A DNA stretch of 64,000 nt from Calidifontimicrobium sp035325925 (GCF_035325925.1 NZ_DAOKZA010000006.1:1-64000); one strand, 5' to 3'. Shown: positions 46,351 through 54,799, numbered from the stretch's first letter. Made by a program: numbers and translations. Notes: generated from the sequence alone by a model not told the origin.

Positions 46351-46835
46351 CAGAACACCAGCGCCAGCACGAAGATGCCGATCATCATGAACGCGAGCAC
46401 CACCTTGGCGACCAGCCCGACCATCACGCCGAGCCAGGTGGCCACGCCCACGCGCGCGGCCTGCTGGTGGTCGCGCCGCTCGAGGTACTCGCCCAGCGCG
46501 GCGCCGGCCAGCGGCATGAACAGCACGCCGACGACGCCCATGAACAGCCCGACCACGGTGCCCACCGCGGCGCCGAGCACCGCGAGGCGGCTGGCCCCGG
46601 CGCGCTGTGCGCCGAGCAGCCCGGCGACGTAGTCGAGCACCCACGCCAGCACCGCCAGCACGGTGAGCACCGCCAGCGTGCCCGCGCCGACGCGCTCGAA
46701 ACCGTCGATCCACGCGCCGAGCACGACGCCGGCGAGCACGAGCGCCGTGCCAGGCAACGCCGGCAGCACGGTGCCGGCGACGCCGGCGAGCATCAGCACC
46801 ACCGCCAGCGTCCACCAGATCGCGTCGCCCAACAT
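46350..46835 (-). CDS. DUF456 membrane protein
   Basis: A 161-residue protein with four to five glycine/alanine-rich helices and the DUF456 wording ALPGTALVLAGVVLGAW and YVAGLLGAQRAGASRLA. Function unknown. Start ATG 46835; its stop overlaps the TonB-receptor start, so translation of both is coupled, which is an unexpected pairing of an inner-membrane protein with a receptor. Divergent from the Tim44-like gene. Confidence 0.88.
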   Translation of the reverse strand: MLGDAIWWTLAVVLMLAGVAGTVLPALPGTALVLAGVVLGAWIDGFERVGAGTLAVLTVLAVLAWVLDYVAGLLGAQRAGASRLAVLGAAVGTVVGLFMGVVGVLFMPLAGAALGEYLERRDHQQAARVGVATWLGVMVGLVAKVVLAFMMIGIFVLALVF

Positions 46836-46990
46836 GCCCTCCGCGCCGTCGCGTGTCCCGTCACGGCGCGCATGATGCCCAAAGACGCGCGCCCGGCGGC
46901 GTGCGGGGGAACTTCCGTCGCCCGCGCGGCGTCCCAGCGCAGCGGCGACAATGCCGCGGTGTGCGTGCATCCACAGTCGAGGACGAGACG

Positions 46991-47863
46991 ATGAAGAACT
47001 GGTTGGTGGCGGTGGTCGTGGCGGCGCTGGGCGCCGCGTTCCTGCCCTTCGACGCCGAGGCGAGGCGCTTCGGCGGCGGCAAGTCGACCGGGTTCCAGCG
47101 AGACACCCCCACGCGTCCGGCCGAGGCGCCGGTGCAGCGCCAGGCCACGCCGGCCGCGGCGGCACCGAACGCCGGTGCGGCCGCCGCGTCGTCTCGTCCG
47201 TCGTGGCTGGCGCCGGTGGCCGGGCTGGCCGCCGGCCTCGGGCTGGCTGCGCTCGCCAGCCACCTGGGCTTCGGCGAGGAACTGGCGAGCTTCATGCTGA
47301 TCGCGCTGCTGGTGGTCGCGGCGATCGTCGTCGTGCGGCTGCTCGCGCGCCGCGCCTCGGGCCCGGGCATGCAGCGCATGGCAACCGCAGGTGCGGGCGC
47401 CGGCACGGCGACGCCGGCCTGGCCTCCGGCGGGCGCCGCGGCGGGTCGCGCTGGCGCAGCGGCGTCGGCCGCGGCGCCGGCCCCAGCCCTGCCTGCCGAC
47501 TTCGACCGCACCGGCTTCGAGCGCGTGGCCAAGGCGATCTTCATCCGCATGCAGGCGGCGCACGACGCGGCCGACCTCGACGATCTGCGCCAGTTCACCA
47601 CGCCCGAGCTGTTCGCCGAGGTGCGTCTCGACCTGCAGGAGCGCGGCGCGGCGCCGAACCACACCGACGTGGTGCAGGTCGACGCCGAGGTGCTCGACGT
47701 GACGCAGGACGGCTCGCGGCAGATCGTCAGCGTGCGCTATCACGGCCTGATCCGCGAGGAGCAAGGTGCCGCGGCGCACGACTTCGACGAGGTCTGGCAC
47801 CTGGTCAAGCCGCACGACGACAGCCGCGGCTGGGCCATTGCCGGCATCCAGCAGCGCCACTGA
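46991..47863 (+). CDS. Tim44-like domain membrane protein
   Basis: A 290-residue protein: N-terminal signal or anchor (MKNWLVAVVVAALGAAFLPF), RRFGGGKS motif common to this family, an Ala/Pro-rich region, two helices at about 75-125 and a C-terminal Tim44-like domain (FIRMQAAHDAADLDDLRQFT, AEVLDVTQDG and FDEVWHLVKP). In bacteria the role of these proteins is unclear; they may be inner-membrane chaperone-like factors. Start ATG 46991 follows GAGACG. The phosphatase gene follows after 22 bases. Confidence 0.88.
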   Translation: MKNWLVAVVVAALGAAFLPFDAEARRFGGGKSTGFQRDTPTRPAEAPVQRQATPAAAAPNAGAAAASSRPSWLAPVAGLAAGLGLAALASHLGFGEELASFMLIALLVVAAIVVVRLLARRASGPGMQRMATAGAGAGTATPAWPPAGAAAGRAGAAASAAAPAPALPADFDRTGFERVAKAIFIRMQAAHDAADLDDLRQFTTPELFAEVRLDLQERGAAPNHTDVVQVDAEVLDVTQDGSRQIVSVRYHGLIREEQGAAAHDFDEVWHLVKPHDDSRGWAIAGIQQRH

Positions 47864-47885
47864 GGCGCGCGCCGGCGCAGCGACG

Positions 47886-48362
47886 ATGATCCTGCGCCCG
47901 GTCGCGCTGCCCGACGGCGTGTCCGGGCGCCTGTGGTTCTCGGCGATGCCCGGGCGCTTCGAGAGCTGGGGCGCGTTCGTCGACGAGGCGCAGCGCGCGA
48001 GGTTGTCGCTGGTGCTGTGCCTGACGCCGCTCGACGAACTCGACTCGCTGTCGCCGGCGTACCGGCTGGCGATCGACCGCGACACGCTGCCGTTTCGCTG
48101 GCGCCACGCACCGATGCGCAACTTCGGGCTGCCGGCGTCGCTGCAGTCGTTCCGCGACGAGGTCGGCGGCGTGGCGCAGGCGCTGCGCGCCGGCGAGTCG
48201 GCGCTGCTGCACTGCGCCGCCGGCGTCGGGCGCACCGGCAGCGCCGGGGCCTGCGTGCTCAAGGTGCTGGGGCTCGACGCCGCGGCGGCGCTGCAGGCGG
48301 TGCGCGACGCCGGCAGCAACCCCGAAACCGCGGTGCAGAGCGGGTTGATCGACACCTTCTGA
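47886..48362 (+). CDS. Dual-specificity/tyrosine-type protein phosphatase
   Basis: A 158-residue cysteine phosphatase. The signature is LHCAAGVGRTGSAG with catalytic Cys110 and Arg116; the general acid is probably in the preceding loop, around RWRHAPMRNFG, but I do not see a clear WPD. Substrate may be a phosphoprotein or a phosphoinositide-like molecule. Downstream of the Tim44-like gene and probably cotranscribed. The cspA terminator lies just beyond and may serve this gene from the other side. Confidence 0.85.
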   Translation: MILRPVALPDGVSGRLWFSAMPGRFESWGAFVDEAQRARLSLVLCLTPLDELDSLSPAYRLAIDRDTLPFRWRHAPMRNFGLPASLQSFRDEVGGVAQALRAGESALLHCAAGVGRTGSAGACVLKVLGLDAAAALQAVRDAGSNPETAVQSGLIDTF

Positions 48363-48387
48363 CGCGGCGCCGGCAGGTGCGGAAGGC

Positions 48388-48415
48388 AAAAAAAACCGCG
48401 GCCGAGGCCGCGGTT
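48388..48415 (-). terminator. Rho-independent terminator of the cold-shock gene
   Basis: On the minus strand AACCGCGGCC pairs with GGCCGCGGTT across a short tip and runs into eight Ts (the A-run at 48388-48395). It stands 35 bases after the cold-shock stop and is the clearest intrinsic terminator in the window. On the plus strand it also follows the phosphatase gene, but without a T-tract there. Confidence 0.88.
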
Positions 48416-48449
48416 CCCGTGCATTCGACGCCGTCGGCGCCGACCGTCC

Positions 48450-48662
48450 TCACACCGGGCGGATGTTCGCCGCCTGCAGGCCCTTCTGGCCCTGCTTGAC
48501 CTCGAACTCGACGCGCTGGTTGTCCTGCAGGCTCTTGAAGCCGTCGGCGCGGATCTCGCTGAAGTGGGCGAACAGGTCCTTGCCGCCGCCGTCGGGCGTG
48601 ATGAAGCCATAGCCCTTGCCGTCGTCGAACCACTTGACGATGCCGGTTTGCGTGGTGCTCAT
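48450..48662 (-). CDS. cspA: Cold-shock domain protein (CspA family)
   Basis: A 70-residue OB-fold protein with the RNA-binding motifs KGYGFI (RNP1) and LFAHF (RNP2), beginning MSTTQTGIVKWFDDGKGYGF. It binds single-stranded RNA/DNA and acts as an RNA chaperone. Its transcript has a long leader of nearly 180 bases with hairpins, typical of cold-shock mRNAs, and ends at a strong terminator. Ribosome binding site GAGGAA is 6 bases from ATG 48662. Confidence 0.95.
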   Translation of the reverse strand: MSTTQTGIVKWFDDGKGYGFITPDGGGKDLFAHFSEIRADGFKSLQDNQRVEFEVKQGQKGLQAANIRPV

Positions 48663-48856
48663 GAGTTGTTCCTCGAGTGAATTGAAGTAAATAGGGTGGA
48701 ACACCCGCGAGCGCAAGCGCGCCCGCAGGGACAGAGACACTCAAGAAACGTCAGTCGGGGGATTCAAACCGGCCGGCCGGCGGGGCGAGCCCCGTGGCGG
48801 TAAAGCTGAAAAGACCTTGTGGAAACGGTCTTGTGCATGTCTGTACGGACATTGTA
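48663..48856 (-). promoter_or_regulatory. Long structured 5' leader and candidate -10 of cold-shock gene
   Basis: The sequence upstream of the cold-shock ATG is non-coding and richer in A/T than usual here. A TACAAT hexamer (minus strand, 48851-48856) is a good -10; a -35 is not evident. The leader would be about 180 bases and has stem-loop potential (GACC...GGTC and GGGGCTCGCCCC), as expected for cold-shock regulation by leader folding. Confidence 0.4.
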
Positions 48857-48897
48857 GTCCTTTTCGCTTGTCACGCACCGCGACCACGCCGACGCGA

Positions 48898-49977
48898 TCA
48901 CCGCCCCTTGGCCGCCAGGTGGGCGCGCGCCGCGCGGCTGCGCGCCTTCCACCGCTGTACCTGCGCGCGGCGCTCGAGCGCACTCAGGTGGTCGCGGCGC
49001 ACCTCGCGCAGCAGCTTGCGGTACTGGGAGGTGCGTTCGGGTCCGAGCGCGCCGCGCACCGCGCAGCCGGGTTCGTCGCCGTGGCGGCAGTCGCGGAAGC
49101 GGCAGCGCGCGGCCAGCGACTCGACGTCGTCGAACGCGTCGCGCAGCGCCTGCTCGTCGCCGTCGAGGCGCAGCGTGCGCAGCCCCGGCGTGTCGATCAG
49201 GCACGCGCCCGAAGGCGTGCGATGCAGCGAGCGCGCGCTGGTGGTGTGGCGGCCGCGGCTGTCGTCGGCGCGCACCGGCCCGGTGGCCTGCGCAGCGGCG
49301 CCGCCGAGCCCGGCCAGCGCGTTGGTCAGCGTGCTCTTGCCGACGCCGCTCGATCCGAGCAGCACCCAGGTCTGGCCGGCGCCGAGCCAGCGCTGCAGCG
49401 CGGTGACCGATCCGGCGTCGAGCGCGTTGACCGCGACGACGTCCTCGCTCGGGCGCAGACGCCGGCGCACCTCGGCGACGCGTGCGTCGACGTCGGCGGC
49501 GAGGTCGGCCTTGGTCAGCACGACCAGCGCGCCGACGCCGGCCATGCGCACGAAGGCCAGGTAGCGGTCGAGCCGGCGCAGGTTGAAGTCTTGGTCGAGC
49601 CCGCAGGCGAGCATCGCGGCGTCGACGTTGGCGACGAGCGCCTGCCTCCCGTGGCCGTCGGCGCCGCGTCGCACCAGCCGGTTCAGCGGGGGCACCCGCT
49701 CGACGACCCAGGCGTCGCGCCGGGTGTCGTCCGCGACGAGCACCCAGTCGCCGACGGCGAGCGTGTCGTCGTCGGCTCGCAGGGCCAGCTGCAGGCCGGG
49801 CGCGACGCGCGCCGCGTGCATGGCCTGCCCGTCGTGTACGCGCACGCCGCCGCGCTGCACCTCGACGATGCGCGCCGCGCGCGCTGCCGGATGCACCTCG
49901 CGCAGCGGCTCGATCCGGCACGCCATTGCCGGGGTCAGGCCGATCGACTGCAGCGTGGGCGACAGGCACCCGCTCAC
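48898..49977 (-). CDS. rsgA: Ribosome small subunit-dependent GTPase RsgA
   Basis: A 359-residue circularly permuted GTPase for late 30S maturation. Order of elements: OB domain (about 40-110), G4 LTKAD, then G1 LGSSGVGKSTLTNALAG, G2 and G3 IDTPGLR, and a C-terminal zinc finger CRFRDCRHGDEPGC. The GTG start at 49977 gives the family N-terminus (LQSIGLTPAM) and overlaps the upstream small gene's stop by GTGA. A Met nearer the OB fold would lose conserved residues. Confidence 0.93.
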   Translation of the reverse strand: MSGCLSPTLQSIGLTPAMACRIEPLREVHPAARAARIVEVQRGGVRVHDGQAMHAARVAPGLQLALRADDDTLAVGDWVLVADDTRRDAWVVERVPPLNRLVRRGADGHGRQALVANVDAAMLACGLDQDFNLRRLDRYLAFVRMAGVGALVVLTKADLAADVDARVAEVRRRLRPSEDVVAVNALDAGSVTALQRWLGAGQTWVLLGSSGVGKSTLTNALAGLGGAAAQATGPVRADDSRGRHTTSARSLHRTPSGACLIDTPGLRTLRLDGDEQALRDAFDDVESLAARCRFRDCRHGDEPGCAVRGALGPERTSQYRKLLREVRRDHLSALERRAQVQRWKARSRAARAHLAAKGR

Positions 49978-50273
49978 CGCGTCGCCTCCCGCACCGCAGG
50001 GGCCAGTGCCGCGAGGCGTGCGGCGCCGGCGTCGCGCGCGCGCGCCTCGGCGACGACGGTGCGCAGGCAGTTGCGACGCGCGTCGCGCGAGGCGCGGGCG
50101 TCGCACGCGGCGACGGCGACGCGCACCTGCGGCGTGTCGCGCAGCCAGGGCTCGCGCGACGCGGCGTCGAAGGCCGCGCCGAGTGCCAGCATCAGCGCCG
50201 ACGTGGTGACGAACGAAGCGGCCACCAGCGCGGCACGCGCTAGGTGGCGACGCAGGGACAGAAGAAGTGTCAT
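49974..50273 (-). CDS. Small hypothetical protein with one membrane anchor
   Basis: A 99-residue protein, MTLLLSLRRHLARAALVAAS followed by a membrane helix and a periplasmic or cytoplasmic part with two Cys (VAACDARASRDARRNCLRTV) that could form a disulfide. I recognise no family. ATG 50273 has GAGGAA upstream; an ATG at 50351 would add 26 acidic residues. Its stop overlaps rsgA by GTGA, implying translational coupling. Confidence 0.5.
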   Translation of the reverse strand: MTLLLSLRRHLARAALVAASFVTTSALMLALGAAFDAASREPWLRDTPQVRVAVAACDARASRDARRNCLRTVVAEARARDAGAARLAALAPAVREATR

Positions 50274-50766
50274 GGCGGAAGGTTCCTCGAGGTCGGGTAA
50301 ATCGGGCGGCACGGCCGCACGGTCGGGATCGGTGGATCGGGTCGGGTTCATCTCGGTGGCGATGGATCGGTGAACGGCACGCACCGGCGGCTGCGCGACG
50401 CGCAGGCACGGGTGCGGCCCGCGCGCAAGCGCGGGACACGTGGGGTGCGGGGCCTGTCGACCCGCGCTTCAGGCGGGCGTGCGGCGGCGCGCGGTGCTCA
50501 GCCGCGGCGCGGTGTCGTGCAGTGCTGCGTCGACGCGGCCGGGGCGCGAGAGACCTCGCACCGGCCGCGCGGGTTCGTCAGGAAGCGACGGCCGACAGGA
50601 GGATGGAGCACTGGGGCTTCGACATGATCTCCTCCTGTGGAAGTTGAGGGTGGAACCGATGGCGCGCCCGGTGGCGCGTCGCGAGGCGACGAAATGTGCG
50701 CGCAACCCGCGCGCGCGTCAATCCCCTCTCGCCCGCCGCGTGGCGCCGGTTCGACGCCGCGCGCGG
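50274..50766. other. Intergenic region with little coding signal
   Basis: About 490 bases between the small membrane protein and the VOC gene. No complete gene is convincing. It contains repeated CGGTGGATCGG-like words at 50326-50370, a G-rich stretch, and a 15-codon ORF with a perfect Shine-Dalgarno on the minus strand (50578-50625). Confidence 0.5.
50578..50625 (-). CDS. 15-residue micro-ORF with perfect Shine-Dalgarno
   Basis: ATG 50625 follows AGGAGGA at ideal spacing and reads MSKPQCSILLSAVAS before TGA. The site is stronger than that of nearly every gene nearby. It lies about 140 bases downstream of the VOC gene on the same strand. It could be a leader peptide, a degraded gene start or chance. 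No homologue is known to me. Confidence 0.3.
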   Translation of the reverse strand: MSKPQCSILLSAVAS

Positions 50767-51315
50767 CTACTCGTCGGCGACGTGTGCGAACTCGCCTTCG
50801 TGCAGCCACGCCGCGTGGCGCGGCGCGCGCTTGGTGCGGCTCCACTCGTCGATCATCGCGTGCTTGACCTCGTCGAGGCGGCGGTACATCTGCGGCGTGC
50901 CGGTGTTCGCGGCGAGTTCGAGCCGGTGCCCGTTGGGGTCGAAGAAGTAGATCGACTTGAAGATCACGTGGTCGGTGATGCCGACGACCGCGATGCCCGC
51001 CGCCTCGAGCTTCGCCTTCGTCTTCTCGAGCGTGTCGACGCCGTCGACCTCGAACGCGATGTGCTGCACCCAGTCGGGCGTGTTCGGGTCGCGCCCCATC
51101 GCCGGCGAGTTCGGCAGTTCGAAGAACGCCAGCACGTTGCCGCCCCCGGCGTCGAGGAACAGGTGCATGTACGGGTCGGGCGCCTTCGTCGACGGCACGC
51201 GGTCCTCGGCGATCGCGAGCACCAGGTCCATGCCCAGGTGCTCGCGGTACCAGTCGACGGTCTGCTTGGCGTCGTGGCAACGGTAGGCCACGTGGTGGAT
51301 CTTGCGCACGCGCAT
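50767..51315 (-). CDS. VOC/glyoxalase-fold protein
   Basis: A 182-residue vicinal oxygen chelate protein with two beta-alpha-beta modules: KIHHVAYRCHDAKQTVDWYR (metal His7/His8 region) and VQHIAFEVDGVDTLEKTKAK, ending with FFDPNGHRLELAAN, where Glu is the last metal ligand. It resembles extradiol dioxygenases and glyoxalase-like enzymes acting on aromatic or organic acids. Divergent from a MarR gene with an A/T-rich palindromic spacer, so the regulator probably controls it. Confidence 0.88.
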   Translation of the reverse strand: MRVRKIHHVAYRCHDAKQTVDWYREHLGMDLVLAIAEDRVPSTKAPDPYMHLFLDAGGGNVLAFFELPNSPAMGRDPNTPDWVQHIAFEVDGVDTLEKTKAKLEAAGIAVVGITDHVIFKSIYFFDPNGHRLELAANTGTPQMYRRLDEVKHAMIDEWSRTKRAPRHAAWLHEGEFAHVADE

Positions 51316-51341
51316 CGCGGTCTCCTTCGGTCGGCGAAGAT

Positions 51342-51364
51342 GCTATCGTAACGTCTGTTATCAA
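51342..51364. promoter_or_regulatory. Candidate MarR operator between VOC and marR-like genes
   Basis: An A/T-rich imperfect palindrome, TATCGTAACGTCTGTTATCA, in an otherwise GC-rich spacer. Arms TATCGTAAC and GTTATCA are roughly symmetric. It lies about 30 bases from the VOC start and 95 bases from the regulator start, as expected for MarR autoregulation. Confidence 0.4.
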
Positions 51365-51459
51365 TTCGCGGAACCCGCACACGCGCTGCCGACGTGGGCT
51401 TGGCTTGGGTCGGCCCGGGACGTCGCCGGTGGATTCGTCGCACTCGCTACCCTTTCGCA

Positions 51460-51972
51460 ATGGACCTGCAGCGCTTCTTCCCGTACCGCCTGGCGGTGCT
51501 CGCCGACGCCGTCAGCCGCGCGGTGGCCGGCGTCTACGACCGCAGGTTCGACCTCGGCCGCGACGAGTGGCGCGTGATCGCCGCGCTGGCCGAAGGGCCG
51601 ATGCGCACCGGCGACGTCATCGTGCACACGACGCTCGACAAGATGCAGGTCAGCCGCGCCGTGGCGCGGCTCGAGGCGGCGGCGCTGGTCACGCGCGAAC
51701 CCGACGACGACCGGCGCGCGCGCGTACTGCGGCTGACTTCGGCCGGGCGCGCGCTGTACCGGCGCATCGCACCGCTGGCGCTGGCGCGCGAAGCCTTCCT
51801 GCTCGACGCACTCGACGCCGACGAGCGCCGCGTGCTCGAACGCGCGATCGACAAGCTGCAGCAGCGAGCGCGTCTGCTGCCCGAAGCGACACCACGCGTG
51901 CCGACGGCACGCGCCGCGAGGGCGACGTCGGCACGCGGCGCCGCGCCGCCCGCGCGACGCGTTGCGCGCTGA
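51460..51972 (+). CDS. MarR-family transcriptional regulator
   Basis: A 170-residue winged-helix regulator: GRDEWRVIAALAEGPMRTGD, recognition-helix region TTLDKMQVSRAVARLEAAAL and wing REPDDDRRARVLRLTSAG match MarR proteins. The C-terminal 30 residues are Ala/Arg-rich and probably disordered. Such regulators respond to small aromatic ligands, and the divergent VOC gene is the probable target. Start ATG 51460 is in good position but lacks a strong ribosome binding site. Confidence 0.9.
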   Translation: MDLQRFFPYRLAVLADAVSRAVAGVYDRRFDLGRDEWRVIAALAEGPMRTGDVIVHTTLDKMQVSRAVARLEAAALVTREPDDDRRARVLRLTSAGRALYRRIAPLALAREAFLLDALDADERRVLERAIDKLQQRARLLPEATPRVPTARAARATSARGAAPPARRVAR

Positions 51973-51979
51973 AGCCGCC

Positions 51980-52594
51980 GTGATCGTGCACGCCGACGCG
52001 GCGCTGGTCGCCGCCGACAAGCCCGCCGGGATGCTCGCCGTACCCGGTCGCGGCGCCGACAAGGCCGACTGCCTGTGGGCGCGCGTGCGGCGCGACTGCG
52101 CCGACGCGCTGGTCGTGCACCGGCTCGACATGGCGACCTCCGGGCTGATGCTGTTCGCCCGCGGCTCCGCAGCGCAGCGCGAACTGTCGCGCGCGTTCGC
52201 CGAACGCCGGGTGCACAAGACCTACGTCGCGGTGGTCGCCGGGTCGGTCGCCGAGGACACCGGCGACATCGACCTGCCGCTGGCCGCCGACTGGCCCCGC
52301 CGGCCGCGGCAGGTCGTCGACACGGACCGCGGCAGGCCGTCGCTGACGCGATTCCGCGTGCTCGCGCGCGAGCGCGGCACGACGCGGCTCGAGCTCGAAC
52401 CGGTCACCGGGCGATCGCACCAGCTGCGCGTGCACCTGCAGGCGATCGGCCACCCGATCGTCGGCGATGCGCTGTACGCCCCGCCGCAGGTCGCCGCCTC
52501 GTCGCCGCGGCTGCTGCTGCACGCGGCGCGGCTGATCGTGCCACACCCGCACGGTGGCCAAGCGCTGGTCCTGGCGGTGGCGCCGCCGTTCTGA
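51980..52594 (+). CDS. RluA-family pseudouridine synthase
   Basis: A 204-residue RNA pseudouridine synthase without an S4 domain. The catalytic motif is VVHRLDMATSGLMLFA (Asp in HRLD), with KTYVAVVAG and the RNA-binding GRSHQLRVHLQAIGHPIVGD toward the end. Target is a tRNA or rRNA uridine; the RluA subgroup is likely. GTG 51980 is 7 bases past the MarR stop; an overlapping TTG at 51962 is possible, which would couple it to the regulator. Confidence 0.9.
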   Translation: MIVHADAALVAADKPAGMLAVPGRGADKADCLWARVRRDCADALVVHRLDMATSGLMLFARGSAAQRELSRAFAERRVHKTYVAVVAGSVAEDTGDIDLPLAADWPRRPRQVVDTDRGRPSLTRFRVLARERGTTRLELEPVTGRSHQLRVHLQAIGHPIVGDALYAPPQVAASSPRLLLHAARLIVPHPHGGQALVLAVAPPF

Positions 52595-52659
52595 CGCGGC
52601 GCGGAACCACGCCGGTGGCGTGCGGTCACAATCGTCTCGAATCCTTGCGGAGCGCGCCG

Positions 52660-53304
52660 ATGACCGAACGCACCCCCCTGCTGCGCCGCCACCTGCTGCG
52701 CCTGGCCGCCGGCGGGGCAGTCGTGGCGATGCCGGCGCTGTGGCCGGCGCGCCTGGTGCACGCCGCCGGCACGCTGCGCGCGACGCCGTCCCAGACCGAG
52801 GGTCCGTTCTACCCGCTCGACCTGCCCGACGACCACGACGCCGACCTGCTTCGCCACGGCGACCTCGTCACCCGCGACGGCCAGCCGGCGACGGTCGAAG
52901 GCACGGTGGTCGACCTCGACGGGCGCGCGCTGCGGGGCGCGGCGGTCGAGATCTGGCAGTGCGACGCGCACGGCGTGTACAACCACCCCGGCGACCGCGG
53001 CCGCCACGACCCGGCGTTCCAGGGTTTCGGCCGCACCACCGTCGACGCCGACGGCCGCTGGCGCTTCCGCACGCTGCGGCCGGTGCCCTACAGCGGGCGC
53101 ACGCCGCACATCCACGTCAAGGTCCGGCTCGGTCAGCGCGAGCTGCTGACGACGCAGCTGTACGTCGAGGGCGACCCGGGCAACGCGCGCGACTTCCTAT
53201 GGCGGCGCCTGTCCGACGACGAGCGCGCGCTGGTCACGGTGCCGTTCCGCCCCGCGGCCGACGGCGGCGTGCGCGCAACCTTCCCGATCGTCGTGCGCGC
53301 CTGA
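52660..53304 (+). CDS. Exported intradiol ring-cleavage dioxygenase-like protein
   Basis: A 214-residue member of the protocatechuate 3,4-dioxygenase family. It has a twin-arginine style signal (RRHLLRLAAGGAVVAM), the entry motif TEGPFYP, and iron ligands visible as Tyr in HGVYNHPG, Tyr in PVPYSGRTPHIHVKV and the two His of the latter. Signal-carrying relatives are common but their substrates (catechols, plant phenolics) are mostly unknown. Start ATG 52660. It is a single gene, convergent with the next one, and no other aromatic-pathway gene is adjacent. Confidence 0.88.
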   Translation: MTERTPLLRRHLLRLAAGGAVVAMPALWPARLVHAAGTLRATPSQTEGPFYPLDLPDDHDADLLRHGDLVTRDGQPATVEGTVVDLDGRALRGAAVEIWQCDAHGVYNHPGDRGRHDPAFQGFGRTTVDADGRWRFRTLRPVPYSGRTPHIHVKVRLGQRELLTTQLYVEGDPGNARDFLWRRLSDDERALVTVPFRPAADGGVRATFPIVVRA

Positions 53305-53312
53305 TCGCGCGC

Positions 53313-54011
53313 TCAGCGCGCGGCATCCAGCAGCGGCGCGCGCAGCCGCGCCTCGAACTGCGTCGGCGCGACGTACTGCAACACCTCGCGGCCCTCGGCG
53401 TCGAGCGTGATCGCCAGCCCGCGCGCCGGGTACAGCCAGTGCTCGAGCCGCTCGCCGGTGCGCACGATCTCGTCGGGCTCACCGAAGCGCCGCCGCAGCG
53501 TCGCCGCGTCGAGTTGCGCCGACGGGATGAAGGTCAGCCCGGCCACCGGCGCGCGCAGCGCCTCGCCGCGATCGGCCGGCGCCAGCCGGTGCCGCCACGC
53601 ACCGTCGCCGCCGGCGTCGCGCTGCGGCGAGCGCTCGCGCCAGGCGCGGCGCAGCGCCAGCTCGGCGTCGGCCGCGACGATCAGCCGGCCGCTGACGAAA
53701 CCCGCGGCGAACGGGTCGACCAGCGCCTCGAGCGCGCCGACCTCGTCGCCGCGCCCGACCAGCGCGACCTGCAGCGCGTCGTCGCGCGGCAGCGCGTCGG
53801 CCAGCGCGCTGCGGCCCAGCGTCAGCCCGAACACGCGCGTCGCGTCGTCGTCGACGCGCTCGATCTGCCAGGGCGGTGCCCCGCCGGCCGCCGCCGGGGC
53901 CTCGCCGCCGCGCGTCCACAGCAGCCACAGCGACGGCACGAAGGCGATGACGACGATCGCCACGCCGGCGGCCAGCGCGAGCATCCACGGTCGGGTCCAC
54001 AGCGCGTGCAT
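53313..54011 (-). CDS. Membrane-anchored hypothetical protein
   Basis: A 232-residue protein with one N-terminal membrane helix (WMLALAAGVAIVVIAFVPSLWLLW) and a long soluble part with no family I recognise. Near the C-terminus, FGEPDEIVRTGERLEHWLYP and ITLDAEGREVLQYVAP resemble small repeat modules found in outer-membrane assembly lipoproteins. Start ATG 54011; divergent from the SDR gene (38 bases between starts). Function unknown. Confidence 0.7.
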   Translation of the reverse strand: MHALWTRPWMLALAAGVAIVVIAFVPSLWLLWTRGGEAPAAAGGAPPWQIERVDDDATRVFGLTLGRSALADALPRDDALQVALVGRGDEVGALEALVDPFAAGFVSGRLIVAADAELALRRAWRERSPQRDAGGDGAWRHRLAPADRGEALRAPVAGLTFIPSAQLDAATLRRRFGEPDEIVRTGERLEHWLYPARGLAITLDAEGREVLQYVAPTQFEARLRAPLLDAAR

Positions 54012-54049
54012 CGGCGCATTCTGACCGCGCCCGGCGCTATGCTGCGCGC

Positions 54050-54799
54050 ATGCCGAACCACCTGACGCTGATCACCGGCGCCTCGCGCGGACTGGGCCGT
54101 GCGATGGCCGTGCAACGCCTGCGCGAAGGTCACCACGTGCTGACGCTGGCGCGCCGCCCCGACGCCGCGCTCGCCGCGCCCGACGGTGGCCTGCTCGAGC
54201 AGTGGAGCGTCGACCTTGGCGACCCGCTCGATGCGGCGCGCCGGCTCGAACACTGGCTGGGCGCGCTCGACGCGCACCGCTTCGCCAGCGCGACGCTCAT
54301 CAACAATGCCGCGCTGCTGACACCGCCCGGGCCGATCGGCGCCGCCGACGCCGCCGCGCTGTCGGCGGCGCTGCGCGTGGGACTCGAAGCCCCGGTGCTG
54401 CTGACGCGCGCCTTCGTGCATGCCACCGACGGCTGGGCCGCGCAGCGCAAGGTGCTGAACGTCTCGTCGGGGCTGGGGCGATTCGCGATGGCCGGCAGCG
54501 CACCGTACTGCGCGGTCAAGGCCGGGCTCGACCACTTCAGCCGCGCGCTGGCGCTCGACGAGGCGCTCAAGGCGAACGGCGCGCGCGTGGTGTCGCTCGC
54601 GCCGGGGGTCATCGACACCGACATGCAGGTGCAGTTGCGCGGCGCCGACCCCGGCGTCTTCCCCGACCGCGAGCGCTTCGCGCAGCTCAAGGCGGGCGGA
54701 CAGCTCGCCAGCCCCGAGGCGGCGGCGGCGCGGGTGCTGGCCTGGCTCGACCGCGCCGACTTCGGCGCGCAGCCCGTGGCCGACGTGCGCGACGCATGA
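54050..54799 (+). CDS. Short-chain dehydrogenase/reductase
   Basis: A 249-residue SDR of the classical type: TLITGASRGLGRAMAV for the cofactor, LINNAA for the NNA motif, VSSGLG with the catalytic Ser, YCAVKAGLDHF for the YxxxK motif and PGVIDTDMQ near the end. The wording (VDTDMQ, DEALKANGARVVSLAPGV) is close to the benzil reductase/sepiapterin reductase-like group. Its stop overlaps the enoyl-CoA hydratase start by ATGA. Confidence 0.92.
   Translation: MPNHLTLITGASRGLGRAMAVQRLREGHHVLTLARRPDAALAAPDGGLLEQWSVDLGDPLDAARRLEHWLGALDAHRFASATLINNAALLTPPGPIGAADAAALSAALRVGLEAPVLLTRAFVHATDGWAAQRKVLNVSSGLGRFAMAGSAPYCAVKAGLDHFSRALALDEALKANGARVVSLAPGVIDTDMQVQLRGADPGVFPDRERFAQLKAGGQLASPEAAAARVLAWLDRADFGAQPVADVRDA

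Noticed and set aside
44698..46632. A long plus-strand frame opposite the TonB receptor
   Set aside because: Antisense shadow; the receptor has signal peptide, plug and barrel motifs in the minus strand.
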